Assembly (NCBI GenBank): GCA_031282385.1
Contig: JAITDV010000560.1
Span: 1 to 7,034, forward strand
DNA from: Planctomycetaceae bacterium
GTDB taxonomy: Bacteria; Planctomycetota; Planctomycetia; Pirellulales; Thermoguttaceae
Direction of reading: 5' to 3'
Length of the DNA stretch: 7,034 bases
Under the pieces are notes generated by a model that was not told the DNA's origin, made no database searches, and worked only from the letters and a program-made list of their open reading frames with translations. How positions within the stretch are numbered: position 1 is the stretch's first letter; each line of letters opens with the position of its first letter. The translations under genes were made by a program, and so were the position numbers. Below are positions 1 through 6,310 of this stretch, in pieces.

Positions 1-126
1 TCCGAAGGAGGGGAATAATTCCCCTCCTTCGGAGGGGTTATGGGTGGTCTCGGAGGAGTTAAAGGCGGTTTTTCGTTGTAGGTTTTTTGTTGCGTTGATG
101 TATTTTTAGGTTAGAGAAAAGGTCTA
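1..126 (+). repeat. MITE-like palindromic element, family 1 copy A (left end cut by window)
   Basis: This is the right-hand part of a repeat that occurs complete at 6394-6584 and inverted at 3947-4126. Positions 18-126 match 6476-6584 at 106 of 109 bases without gaps. The right terminus is GGTTAGAGAAAAGGTCTA (109-126). Bases 1-33 form an internal palindrome with 16-base arms around a single A (arm starts TCCGAAGGAGGGGAAT). A 14-base unit, GGTTTTTTGTTGYR, is repeated in tandem here and in copy C, but is single in copy B. No coding capacity is seen. The left terminus lies outside the window. The element ends 113 bases before clpS, so it could influence that gene's transcription, but nothing here proves it. 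Confidence 0.85.
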
Positions 127-239
127 GTTTACAAAAAAACCGAAATGTAAAAGTGTGATTGAGTAAATGTATCAACAAAGAATAGACATCAAGACGAAAT
201 TACCCTCAACATTCACCCTATATTTTTTTAATTTATTCG

Positions 240-605
240 ATGTCTGCTGCAAAAACATTAACCTTTCCTGATCCTGTTTCCAAAACAACTGTACGCCCGC
301 ACAAGAAAACAAAGAAAAAAAAGAAGGAAAAAAAAGAACCGCGTTACAATGTGATTCTTTGGAATGATGATGTTCATACTTTTGACTATGTGATAATCAT
401 GCTTCGGTCGCTTTTTGGTTTTACGGTTGAGGCAGGTCTCAAGCTTGCCAATGAAGTACATTTTACCGGTCGCGCAATTGTGTTTACATCGTCTCTCGCG
501 GAATCCGAAATCAAACGTGATCAAATTCTTGCATTTGGACCTGATATTTTTTGCCCCGAATCAACCGGTCCATTAATCGCAACTCTGGAAAAAGCTCCAG
601 AATAA
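240..605 (+). CDS. clpS: ATP-dependent Clp protease adaptor ClpS-like protein
   Basis: The 121-residue protein carries a ClpS core from about residue 35 to the end. ClpS binds the N-domain of ClpA-type unfoldases in the cytoplasm and hands over substrates with N-degron residues. Visible landmarks are PRYNVILWNDD (34-44), where N42/D43/D44 correspond to the alpha-amino-binding NDD of known ClpS proteins, a helix equivalent to FVVEVL (50-56), VHFTGRAIV (73-81) with H74 in the place of the pocket histidine, and a C-terminal PLIATLEKAP strand. The usual gate methionine after NDDxxTP appears to be replaced by F48, which could alter substrate choice (inference). Residues 19-33 are very lysine-rich (TKKKKKEKKE) and encoded by two A8 runs; this tail is longer than in typical 105-residue homologues. 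The ATG at 240 has no visible ribosome binding site. No clpA is nearby. The family call is firm; the exact substrate range is unknown. Confidence 0.88.
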   Translation: MSAAKTLTFPDPVSKTTVRPHKKTKKKKKEKKEPRYNVILWNDDVHTFDYVIIMLRSLFGFTVEAGLKLANEVHFTGRAIVFTSSLAESEIKRDQILAFGPDIFCPESTGPLIATLEKAPE

Positions 606-655
606 ATTAACTTTTGGAAACTTGCGGCATTATTCCGATTAATTATACTCGCTCA

Positions 656-763
656 TCACTCTTGACTTTTTTGTTTTTTTGAGTTATTGCTCATGTTTGC
701 CATGTCTCCAAAGTCCGTTAAGTTCCTTACAAAAAGAAAGCTGTATTTTGAAGTCAGGTGTGA
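656..763. repeat. Imperfect palindrome upstream of trpA (family 2)
   Basis: Bases 656-668 (TCACTCTTGACTT) face 751-763 (AAGTCAGGTGTGA). In gapless register this gives 11 Watson-Crick pairs, 1 G.T and 1 mismatch over 13 positions. The arms carry the same CACTCTTGA / AAGxxxGGTGTGA kind of core as the palindromes at 1630-1691 and 5932-6029. The 82-base interior is T-rich on the left, A-rich on the right, and includes a 20-base stretch (722-741) that recurs at 6659-6678 with one difference. It sits 35 bases before the trpA ATG and would be part of any trpA leader transcribed from upstream. Confidence 0.5.
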
Positions 764-798
764 ATTAAGGTGTGAATTATTTTTTTGTATCAAAAAAT

Positions 799-1605
799 AT
801 GGATTATTTACAAAAAACATTTGAACGTACAAGACACGAAAAACGAGCTGCCGTTATTGGTTATATTACTGTTGGTGATCCGGATATTTCCAGATCGTTT
901 GAGATAATAGATACGGCTTGTGCGAGTGGTCTTGATATATTGGAGCTTGGTATTCCGTTTTCTGATCCGACGGCTGATGGTGTGGTGATTCAGCAAGCGT
1001 CTGGCAGGGCAATAAAGGCAGGAATGACGCTTGCCAAAGGAATTGAGTTTGTTTGTGAGTTGCGTAAGCGGCATGAGTTACCGATTATTTTATTTTCGTA
1101 TTTTAATCCTATATTTGTTTTTGGAGTAGAAAAATTCATGGATACGGCAATGTCAGCTGGAGTTGACGGGGTATTGGTTGTTGATCTTCCGTCGGAGAAC
1201 GCTGACGAAATTATGCAACACGCCGACAACAAAAAAAACACACGCGGTCAATTTCATTTTATCCGTCTGATTGCGCCGACAACCGATATGCAACGCCGGC
1301 GAAAAATTCTACAAGACGCCGACGGATTTGTTTACGTCATTTCAAGACACGGCGTAACCGGCGGCAACAGTAATAAAATCGAATGGGATAAGTTAGGCAA
1401 CGAAATCAATTCTATGCGGCACGAAACAAATATTCCGATTTGCGTCGGATTTGGAATCTCAACTTCGCAAGATGTTAAAGCCACAGGAAAAATTGCCGAC
1501 GGTGTAATTATCGGAAGCGCAATTCAAAAACTCATCGAAACGAATCCAAATAACGCAAAACAATCTGTCGCAAATTTCATCAAAAATTTGCGGAGTGTAA
1601 ATTGA
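799..1605 (+). CDS. trpA: Tryptophan synthase alpha chain
   Basis: TrpA cleaves indole-3-glycerol phosphate to indole and glyceraldehyde 3-phosphate; the indole normally passes to TrpB. I choose the ATG at 799, giving 268 residues, over an in-frame GTG at 772. With this start the catalytic pair falls at E49 (LELGIPFSDP) and D60 (TADG), the same numbers as in E. coli TrpA. Other landmarks are GYITVGDP (21-28), loop 2 SYFNPIFVFG (100-109), VVDLP (127-131), the phosphate-site SRHGVTGG (182-189), GFGIS (217-221) and IIGSAI (237-242). The fold is a complete TIM barrel with no frameshift. Two points are odd: the usual ADGP is ADGV here (V62), and SRxGVTG carries H184. No Shine-Dalgarno is visible before either start. 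trpB is not in the window, so the gene is apparently separated from its usual partner. Base use changes sharply near the middle of the gene. Confidence 0.97.
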   Translation: MDYLQKTFERTRHEKRAAVIGYITVGDPDISRSFEIIDTACASGLDILELGIPFSDPTADGVVIQQASGRAIKAGMTLAKGIEFVCELRKRHELPIILFSYFNPIFVFGVEKFMDTAMSAGVDGVLVVDLPSENADEIMQHADNKKNTRGQFHFIRLIAPTTDMQRRRKILQDADGFVYVISRHGVTGGNSNKIEWDKLGNEINSMRHETNIPICVGFGISTSQDVKATGKIADGVIIGSAIQKLIETNPNNAKQSVANFIKNLRSVN

Positions 1606-1629
1606 ATTTATTTAAGGGAGCATCTCTAT

Positions 1630-1691
1630 ACTGCTCGTACTATACGGTAGGTAAACAAGCGAATGTAAAGGAAACTTAAAGTGTGAACAGT
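1630..1691. repeat. Imperfect palindrome between trpA and batD (family 2)
   Basis: Bases 1630-1644 (ACTGCTCGTACTATA) face 1677-1691 (TAAAGTGTGAACAGT), with 11 Watson-Crick pairs, 2 G.T and 2 mismatches over 15 positions. The right-hand segment 1667-1697 matches 5998-6028 at 27 of 31 bases, so this is a member of the same family as the long hairpin after eno. A smaller alternative hairpin (CGTA-CTA-TACG, 1636-1646) sits in the left arm. The element fills most of the 126-base spacer between the trpA stop and the batD start. It may be an RNA structure, a terminator/processing site or a degenerate small mobile element; the sequence does not decide which. Confidence 0.55.
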
Positions 1692-1731
1692 TAAAAATTT
1701 ATTTTTATTCGATTTCAATTGCGGCTGGCGG

Positions 1732-3849
1732 ATGAAATTGAATGAATTTGTTTTTGGCAATGGTATTTTTATGAAAGATATTATTTTGAAATTTCAATTA
1801 TTTTTTAATTCTTTTTTTGTCAATATAATTTTCTTACTGGTATTATTTTGTATGTTTGGTCGAGAATTATTGGCAGATTTATCGATGACGGTTGCGGTTG
1901 ATCGGGCAGTGATTTACAAGGGCGAGCGGTTTATGTATCAGATTGTGATTACGGATTCGAATCAAATAGATGCTTCGATTGCGCCTGATTTGAGTGGTTA
2001 CAATGATTTCGAGATTCGTGTTTTGTCCAGACAAGTATCGGACAATTCTAGTTCCGCATCTTTTCAAGTTATCATAAACGGCAAGGTAGTACGTAATGGA
2101 TCGTCAACGCAATCGCGAGCTGTTTTTGTGTATGAGTTGACGCCGAAGCGTGAAGGTAATTTATTGATTCCTGCACCGGTTGTTTTTTTGAAAGGTAAAA
2201 AGATTTTACCGACGTCGGTTTTGGTTACGGACAAATCCGGTAAGGGCAATGCCGATGGTTCGATTCCTGTTACGGTCAAATTACCGGATGAACAAGATAT
2301 AGTTAAAATGCGGGTCGAAACTGATCTTAATCGGCTTTATCCTTTTCAACCGTTCTATGTAACTCTTGTTGTTCAAGTCAAATCGTTGCCGGCGGGTGTT
2401 TTGTCGGCGGATGCGAGTCCGATTGCTGTTCTTCGTGAACCGCCCAATATTACGATTGATTGGGCAAATGATAACGCGTTACCCAAAGGGCTTCGACCAA
2501 CTCAATCGTTGAATGATTGGTTATCTTCGATTCGTGCGCCGCGTTCGCAACGCGGTTTTGCAATAAACGAATATGCGACTCGCGGGCTTGGATTTGATGA
2601 TGATTTTTTTGGTTCGGCGGGCGGAATGGGTGATTTTATGAGTGATATGATGCGGGGGCGTATTTTACATTTTGCGCCGGCGCCGATAAAGGTTACCAGA
2701 AAAGATGCGAATGGCGTAAATGCAACATACTGGGAATATCGGTTTATTCGTAAGTTTATGTCAAATGAAATTGGCGAGTTTAAATTTGGTGCGGCTATCA
2801 AGGGCAATTTTGTGGTTGAAGATCGGACTAGTCGGGACGGCGCAAGTTTGCAACGAATTTATGCAATTGCGCCGGAAGTGTTGGTTAATGTAGTTGATGT
2901 TCCGGTTGCAAACAGACCTGCAAGTTATATTGGCGCGTTTGGTAAATTTGATCTGAAAACAGACATTCAACCGCGCAAAGCAAAACGCGGCGAGCCGATG
3001 ACATTGACTTTGAAACTAATCGGCGAAGGTTCTACCGGCAATGTTAAACCGCCTGATTTGACTGCGAATAAAGAAATCACCGCTAACTTCAAAACGCACT
3101 CGCCGACAGAAGAAGGCGACGATCATTCGTGTACATTTACTTATCCGATTCGTGCGACGCAATCCGGTAATATTATTTTTCCGTCAATTCCTATTACTTA
3201 TTTTGATGTCAAAAATGAGAGTTTTGTAACGTTGCAAAGTGAAGCTATCGAACTCGATATTTCGGATTCGGAGCAACTTAACAACGGTTTTATTTTTGGT
3301 AACAATAATTCTTCGTCGATTAATTTTGAGCGTTCTGAAAGAGGTTTGATTGCGAATATGACGGAGCGTAATGTGGTTAATCAAGCGGTTGATTTTTTGG
3401 GTTGGGTGTTATTTCTTGTTGGGCTTTTGTTGGTGTATTTGATATTTTGGTTGTTTTTATTTTTTCTACGCCGTTTTGATTCTGATCCGCGCCGGCGCCG
3501 GCGGTCTGGGGCGTTGAGCCGTGCAAAAAGCAGTTTAAACCGCGTACAACAAAAACTCAAAACAAATAATTCATCAGACGCAATAATTCTTTATGGAAGT
3601 GAATTGCAAAATTTATTATTCGGTTATATCGCTGATTTGAGTTGTGTGTCCGAACAAGGAATGACAACAAAAGACGCTTGCACAAAATATAAAGAACTTG
3701 GCGGCGAACATGAATTGTCAATGAAACTAAACACGGTACTTGAAATGCTTGACGGAGCCAAATACGGCGGTTTAGACTTAAAATCGCTTGACGATCTGAT
3801 TGTATCAATTGAAGACATTCTCGCACACCCGATCAATCTGAAAAAATAA
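1732..3849 (+). CDS. batD: BatD family (oxygen tolerance) membrane-anchored protein
   Basis: The 705-residue protein has an N-terminal signal or anchor (hydrophobic core about 29-43, possible cleavage after ELLA at 45-48). A large, presumably extracytoplasmic, beta-rich region runs from about 52 to 545, followed by one strong transmembrane helix (about 556-579), an Arg-rich stop-transfer patch (DPRRRRR, near 585-591) and a cytoplasmic tail of about 110 residues. BatD hallmarks are visible: VAVDRAVIYKGERF (54-67), TPKREGNLLIPAPVVFLKGK (137-156), a second such module near 196-217, KLIGEGSTGNVKPPDL in the third module (about 430-445), and IPSIPITYFDV-type closing strands. A Gly/Asp/Met-rich insert (GFDDDFFGSAGGMG, from about 287) is typical of the family. 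BatD belongs to the Bat/aerotolerance systems, with MoxR ATPases and VWA proteins; the biochemical role is poorly defined. None of those partners is in the window. An alternative start at M14 (1771) would give a tidier signal peptide; the ATG at 1732 follows GGCGG but has no proper Shine-Dalgarno. Confidence 0.88.
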   Translation: MKLNEFVFGNGIFMKDIILKFQLFFNSFFVNIIFLLVLFCMFGRELLADLSMTVAVDRAVIYKGERFMYQIVITDSNQIDASIAPDLSGYNDFEIRVLSRQVSDNSSSASFQVIINGKVVRNGSSTQSRAVFVYELTPKREGNLLIPAPVVFLKGKKILPTSVLVTDKSGKGNADGSIPVTVKLPDEQDIVKMRVETDLNRLYPFQPFYVTLVVQVKSLPAGVLSADASPIAVLREPPNITIDWANDNALPKGLRPTQSLNDWLSSIRAPRSQRGFAINEYATRGLGFDDDFFGSAGGMGDFMSDMMRGRILHFAPAPIKVTRKDANGVNATYWEYRFIRKFMSNEIGEFKFGAAIKGNFVVEDRTSRDGASLQRIYAIAPEVLVNVVDVPVANRPASYIGAFGKFDLKTDIQPRKAKRGEPMTLTLKLIGEGSTGNVKPPDLTANKEITANFKTHSPTEEGDDHSCTFTYPIRATQSGNIIFPSIPITYFDVKNESFVTLQSEAIELDISDSEQLNNGFIFGNNNSSSINFERSERGLIANMTERNVVNQAVDFLGWVLFLVGLLLVYLIFWLFLFFLRRFDSDPRRRRRSGALSRAKSSLNRVQQKLKTNNSSDAIILYGSELQNLLFGYIADLSCVSEQGMTTKDACTKYKELGGEHELSMKLNTVLEMLDGAKYGGLDLKSLDDLIVSIEDILAHPINLKK

Positions 3850-3851
3850 AT

Positions 3852-3876
3852 TGAATAGTTACCGAGCAACTATTCA
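3852..3876 (+). terminator. Hairpin directly after batD, possible terminator
   Basis: TGAATAGTT (3852-3860) and AACTATTCA (3868-3876) form a perfect 9-bp stem around a 7-base loop (ACCGAGC), starting three bases after the batD stop. The position fits transcription termination or 3'-end protection. Against a classical intrinsic terminator, the stem is AT-rich and no T-run follows it. Confidence 0.4.
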
Positions 3877-3946
3877 GTAGCAGGATTCAATTGTTTAGCG
3901 AAAGAGGATTTAGGAACAAAGCAGACAAAATCACAACGTTCTAAAG

Positions 3947-4126
3947 TAGACTTTTTCTCTAACCTAAAAATACATCAACGCAACAAAAAACCGCTTTTAA
4001 CTCCTCCGAGACCACCCCTAGCCCCTCCGAAGGAGGGGAATAAGAAGACGCCTCCGAGTAAGGCGAATAATTCCCCTCCTTCGGAGTGGTCAGGGATGGT
4101 CTCCTACAGGTTAGCGAAAAGGTCTA
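3947..4126 (-). repeat. MITE-like palindromic element, family 1 copy B (inverted)
   Basis: A complete 180-base copy, in reverse orientation relative to the copies at 1-126 and 6394-6584. Termini are TAGACTTTTTCTCTAACC (3947-3964) and GGTTAGCGAAAAGGTCTA (4109-4126), an 18-bp terminal inverted repeat with two mismatches. Inside, CCGAAGGAGGGGAATA and its complement form a second inverted repeat around a loop that itself contains CGCCT...AGGCG. It lacks one unit of the 14-base tandem duplication seen in the other copies. TA at each end fits a TA target duplication of the kind made by IS630/mariner-type transposases, but no transposase is present, so it would have to be mobilised in trans (inference). 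Confidence 0.85.
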
Positions 4127-4202
4127 GTACAAACAGTAGGGTTTGGGAAACAGAATTGTTGATGATAATAATAAACATACGACTGAATAAATACATTACT
4201 GA

Positions 4203-4304
4203 TATATTGCTCGTTCTATAAATTTATGGCTCAAGAACGTAAAAGCCTACATTCCGTTGGATAATCAGGCTAAGGTTAGAGGAAATTAAAGTGTTAGCGG
4301 TTTA
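4203..4304. repeat. Imperfect palindrome upstream of eno (family 2)
   Basis: Bases 4203-4221 face 4286-4304 with 11 Watson-Crick pairs, 4 G.T and 4 mismatches over 19 positions. The left arm has TGCTCGTTCTATA, matching TGCTCGTACTATA in the left arm of the 1630-1691 element at 12 of 13 bases. The right arm has AAATTAAAGTGTTAGC, related to the AAGTGTGA-x-CAG core of the family. An inner stem is AGCCT (4244-4248) with AGGCT (4267-4271). The element ends about 40 bases before the eno promoter. It is more degraded than the copy at 5932-6029; membership rests mainly on the shared arm motifs. Confidence 0.45.
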
Positions 4305-4345
4305 AAAACGCACGACGGAATATTTACGATTCTAATTATTGATTA

Positions 4346-4373
4346 TTGACGTTTTTGAAGTGTTTTGTACAAT
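4346..4373 (+). promoter_or_regulatory. Sigma70-type promoter for eno
   Basis: TTGACG (4346-4351) and TACAAT (4368-4373) each match the sigma70 consensus at five of six bases, with a 16-base spacer. Transcription would begin near 4380, leaving a leader of about 115 bases before the eno ATG. This is the best promoter-like sequence I found in the window. In an AT-rich genome a chance match is possible, but the position, just upstream of a highly expressed glycolytic gene, supports it. Confidence 0.55.
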
Positions 4374-4495
4374 TACGTCCCGTTTCGCCGTGTTAGCAAT
4401 TGTGTTGCTGATTGCGGTTTGGTGATTTTGACGGGCGACAGTTGTATGGATTGCCGTCAAAAAATAAATATCAAAATTGGAGAGAAAAAATAATT

Positions 4496-5788
4496 ATGAT
4501 GGGAAGTACAATCGAAGATGTCAGAGGTCGTCAAATTCTTGACAGTCGTGGTAATCCGACTGTTGAGGTTGATGTGGTACTTGAGGATGGTTCATTCGGT
4601 CGGGCTGCCGTGCCGAGCGGTGCAAGTACCGGCGTTCATGAGGCGCTTGAGTTGCGGGACGGAGATAAGTCAAAGTATCTTGGCAAGGGTGTATTGAAGG
4701 CTGTAGAAAATATCAATGAAAAACTTGCGGAAGAAGTTTACGGTTATGATGCACTGGATCAAGTTGCGCTTGATAAACTTTTAATTGAGCTTGACGGAAC
4801 GGAGAACAAGAGTAAGTACGGTGCAAATGCAATTCTTGGAATATCAATTGCAGTAGCAAAGGCGGCGGCTGACTATTCCGGTTTACCGCTTTATCGTTAT
4901 CTTGGCGGAGTTGGCGCCAGACTTTTGCCGGCGCCGATGATGAATGTTATTAACGGCGGCGCACATGCGGATAACAAAGTTGACGTGCAGGAATTTATGA
5001 TCATGCCGCTTGGTTTTACTTCATTTAGCGACGCAATAAGATGTGGTTGTGAAGTATTTCATTCACTAAAAAGCGTCTTGAAAAAGCAAAAATATTCAAC
5101 AAATGTCGGAGACGAAGGCGGTTTCGCACCAGATTTGCAAAGCAATGAAGACGCGCTTAAATTGTTGGTAGAAGCGATTAGCAATGCCGGATATGAACCT
5201 GGTAAACAAGTTTATATCGCAATGGATTGTGCAAGCAGTGAATATTACAACGAAAATGATAAAACCTACACAATTGACGGCAAGCCGCTTAATAGCGGCG
5301 CGGTAGTTGACTTGCTTGCAGGTTGGTGTCAAAAGTATCCGATTGTTTCGATTGAGGACGGTTGTGACCAAGATGATTGGGAGGGTTGGAAGCGTTTGAC
5401 AGAAGTGTTGGGAAACAATGTGCAACTTGTCGGCGACGACCTTTTTGTTACGAATACAAAAAGATTACAACGCGGAATTGAAAGCGGAATCGCAAATTCA
5501 ATTTTGATCAAAGTAAACCAAATCGGCACGCTTACCGAGACAATTGAAGCAATTCAATTAGCTCATAGAAATGGCTACACATCTATTTCATCACATCGCA
5601 GTGGAGAAACGGAAGACGCTACAATTGCTGATCTTGCGGTTGCACTTGGAACCGGTCAAATCAAAACAGGTTCAGCGTCAAGAACGGATAGAATGGCTAA
5701 ATACAATCAACTCATCAGAATTGAAGAAGAATTAGCACAAGCCGCAATTTACGCCGGTCCTCTGTTCCCAAAGTTGAAAAACAGATAA
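4496..5788 (+). CDS. eno: Enolase (phosphopyruvate hydratase)
   Basis: Enolase converts 2-phosphoglycerate to phosphoenolpyruvate in glycolysis, and bacterial enolases can also associate with RNA-degrading complexes. From the ATG at 4496 the protein has 430 residues, the normal family size. The reading frame extends upstream to a TTG at 4412, but that extension has no homology, while GGAGAG (4479-4484) gives a fair ribosome binding site for 4496 (or the adjacent ATG at 4499). All key residues are present: SGASTG (41-46), H157 and E166 in GGAHADNKVDVQEF, acid E207 in GDEGGF, Mg ligands D244 (AMDCAS), E287 (SIEDG) and D314 (VGDD), base K339 (ILIKVNQIGT), SHRSGET (366-372) and K390 (QIKTGSASR). 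The C-terminal GSASRTDRMAKYNQ resembles planctomycete enolases. The gene stands alone behind its own promoter and converges on atpZ. Confidence 0.98.
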   Translation: MMGSTIEDVRGRQILDSRGNPTVEVDVVLEDGSFGRAAVPSGASTGVHEALELRDGDKSKYLGKGVLKAVENINEKLAEEVYGYDALDQVALDKLLIELDGTENKSKYGANAILGISIAVAKAAADYSGLPLYRYLGGVGARLLPAPMMNVINGGAHADNKVDVQEFMIMPLGFTSFSDAIRCGCEVFHSLKSVLKKQKYSTNVGDEGGFAPDLQSNEDALKLLVEAISNAGYEPGKQVYIAMDCASSEYYNENDKTYTIDGKPLNSGAVVDLLAGWCQKYPIVSIEDGCDQDDWEGWKRLTEVLGNNVQLVGDDLFVTNTKRLQRGIESGIANSILIKVNQIGTLTETIEAIQLAHRNGYTSISSHRSGETEDATIADLAVALGTGQIKTGSASRTDRMAKYNQLIRIEEELAQAAIYAGPLFPKLKNR

Positions 5789-5816
5789 CGGAACAATAAT
5801 TGTAACGTTAAATGTT

Positions 5817-5894
5817 GTGTGAATAATTGTGAGAGTTGTAAGCAACAGTTAATTGTGATTTCGATTATCATGTTGCTTATACTTATTTTCACAC
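5817..5894. terminator. Large interrupted hairpin after eno, possible bidirectional terminator
   Basis: Two nested inverted repeats lie in the convergent spacer. The outer one pairs GTGTGAA (5817-5823) with TTCACAC (5888-5894), continuing with TAA/TTA across a 2-base bulge. The inner one is a perfect 9-bp stem, TAAGCAACA (5839-5847) with TGTTGCTTA (5871-5879), capped by TGAT/ATCA. It begins 28 bases after the eno stop and is followed on + by TATTTTC rather than a long T-run. The position between convergent genes fits a terminator for one or both, but the pattern is not a textbook one. Its outer arm (TTTTCACACTTTGAATTTT) also resembles the arms of the family 2 palindromes. Confidence 0.4.
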
Positions 5895-5931
5895 TTTGAA
5901 TTTTGTAACGGACAAAAATTAACATTAGGAA

Positions 5932-6029
5932 ATTTTAGACTGTTTACTCTTGAGATTTCCTTTGCCGCCTGTTTACCTATAGGAAACGGGTGAAGGTAAA
6001 GGAAAATTCAAGTGTGAGCAGTTTAAAAT
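5932..6029. repeat. 98-base near-perfect hairpin between eno and atpZ (family 2, best copy)
   Basis: The outer arms, 5932-5966 and 5995-6029, pair over 35 positions in gapless register, with 28 Watson-Crick pairs, 5 G.T pairs and 2 mismatches. Inside, CCTGTTT-A-CC (5968-5977) pairs with GGAAACGGG (5982-5990) around a TATA loop with one bulged A. The whole spacer segment is therefore one extended stem. Its right arm (5998-6028) matches 1667-1697 at 27 of 31 bases. It ends 17 bases from the stop codon of the minus-strand gene, so it would form at the 3' end of that transcript and of any eno read-through. No T-run flanks it on either strand. No coding capacity. It may be a terminator/stabiliser, a structured RNA, or a tiny mobile element. 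Confidence 0.8.
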
Positions 6030-6046
6030 GGTTGTTAAAAATTGTC

Positions 6047-6310
6047 TCAAGAATATTTATTTGCTATTTTGATTAGTTGCGTGAATGCTAAAATTGTGCC
6101 GCCGATTGCGCCGATGATTGCAAAAAAAACTACAGTGCCTAACAAATAATCAAGCCCAATTCCCAATAACACCGGAATAACCATTTCAAATACAATACTT
6201 GATATGTGAGCTGCAATCACGTAAGTATCTGAAATAGAATTCTCATTATTATGGGCAATTTTTTTGTTTTCATTTTCGGTTTTAGTTTTATTTTCGTTGT
6301 TATTGTTCAT
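6047..6310 (-). CDS. atpZ: AtpZ/AtpI-type F1Fo-ATPase-associated membrane protein
   Basis: From the ATG at 6310 the protein has 87 residues. It consists of a hydrophilic, Asn/Lys/Glu-rich N-terminus (1-28), then two transmembrane segments (about 33-56 and 58-80) with a short turn and a basic C-terminus. The FEMVIPVLLGIGLDYLLGT stretch (41-59), followed by a Gly-spaced second helix (IIGAIGGTILAF), is the pattern of the AtpZ/ATPase_gene1 family, small proteins encoded beside ATP synthase operons and implicated in Fo assembly or Mg/Ca transport. The frame stays open upstream to an ATG at 6424, but that would take its first residues from the inverted repeat of copy C, so I reject the longer form. 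No Shine-Dalgarno is evident. No other atp gene is adjacent: the 3' side is the convergent spacer after eno. Symbol assignment is by family resemblance only. Confidence 0.75.
   Translation of the reverse strand: MNNNNENKTKTENENKKIAHNNENSISDTYVIAAHISSIVFEMVIPVLLGIGLDYLLGTVVFFAIIGAIGGTILAFTQLIKIANKYS

Larger units (their letters stand above)
3850..4495. other. 646-base spacer between batD and eno
   Basis: This is the longest non-coding stretch. In order it holds a 9-bp hairpin just after batD (3852-3876), about 70 bases with no recognised feature, MITE-like copy B (3947-4126), about 75 bases of AT-rich sequence with nothing recognised, a family 2 palindrome (4203-4304), a sigma70-type promoter (4346-4373) and the eno leader. 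The leader contains a short hairpin (4393-4399 with 4405-4411, loop TTGTG). No tRNA, riboswitch class or credible gene was found on either strand. Confidence 0.75.

Noticed and set aside
584..601. Six-bp hairpin TCTGGA-AAAAGC-TCCAGA at the end of clpS as a terminator
   Set aside because: It lies within the last codons, is short and has no T-run after it.
622..649. Possible trpA promoter, TTGCGG with 16-base spacing to TATACT
   Set aside because: The -35 box is poor; the T/A-rich composition makes a lone -10-like hexamer uninformative.
772..798. TrpA start at GTG 772
   Set aside because: Starting at ATG 799 places the catalytic Glu and Asp at 49 and 60, as in E. coli TrpA, and gives the normal 268 residues.
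1..4100. Short repeats read as a CRISPR array
   Set aside because: The repeated units are inverted copies of one palindromic element, not regularly spaced direct repeats with unique spacers.
4226..4264. Twelve-codon reading frame (MAQERKSLHSVG) in the eno upstream region
   Set aside because: It has no ribosome binding site, lies inside an imperfect palindrome and shows no leader-peptide logic such as a run of one regulated amino acid.
4412..4495. Enolase start at TTG 4412
   Set aside because: The 28 extra residues precede the conserved N-terminus, and GGAGAG plus ATG at 4496 give the standard 430-residue protein.
258..5529. Long frames on the minus strand opposite clpS, trpA, batD and eno
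   Set aside because: They lie entirely across well-supported genes, show no family motifs and have compositions expected of antisense shadows.
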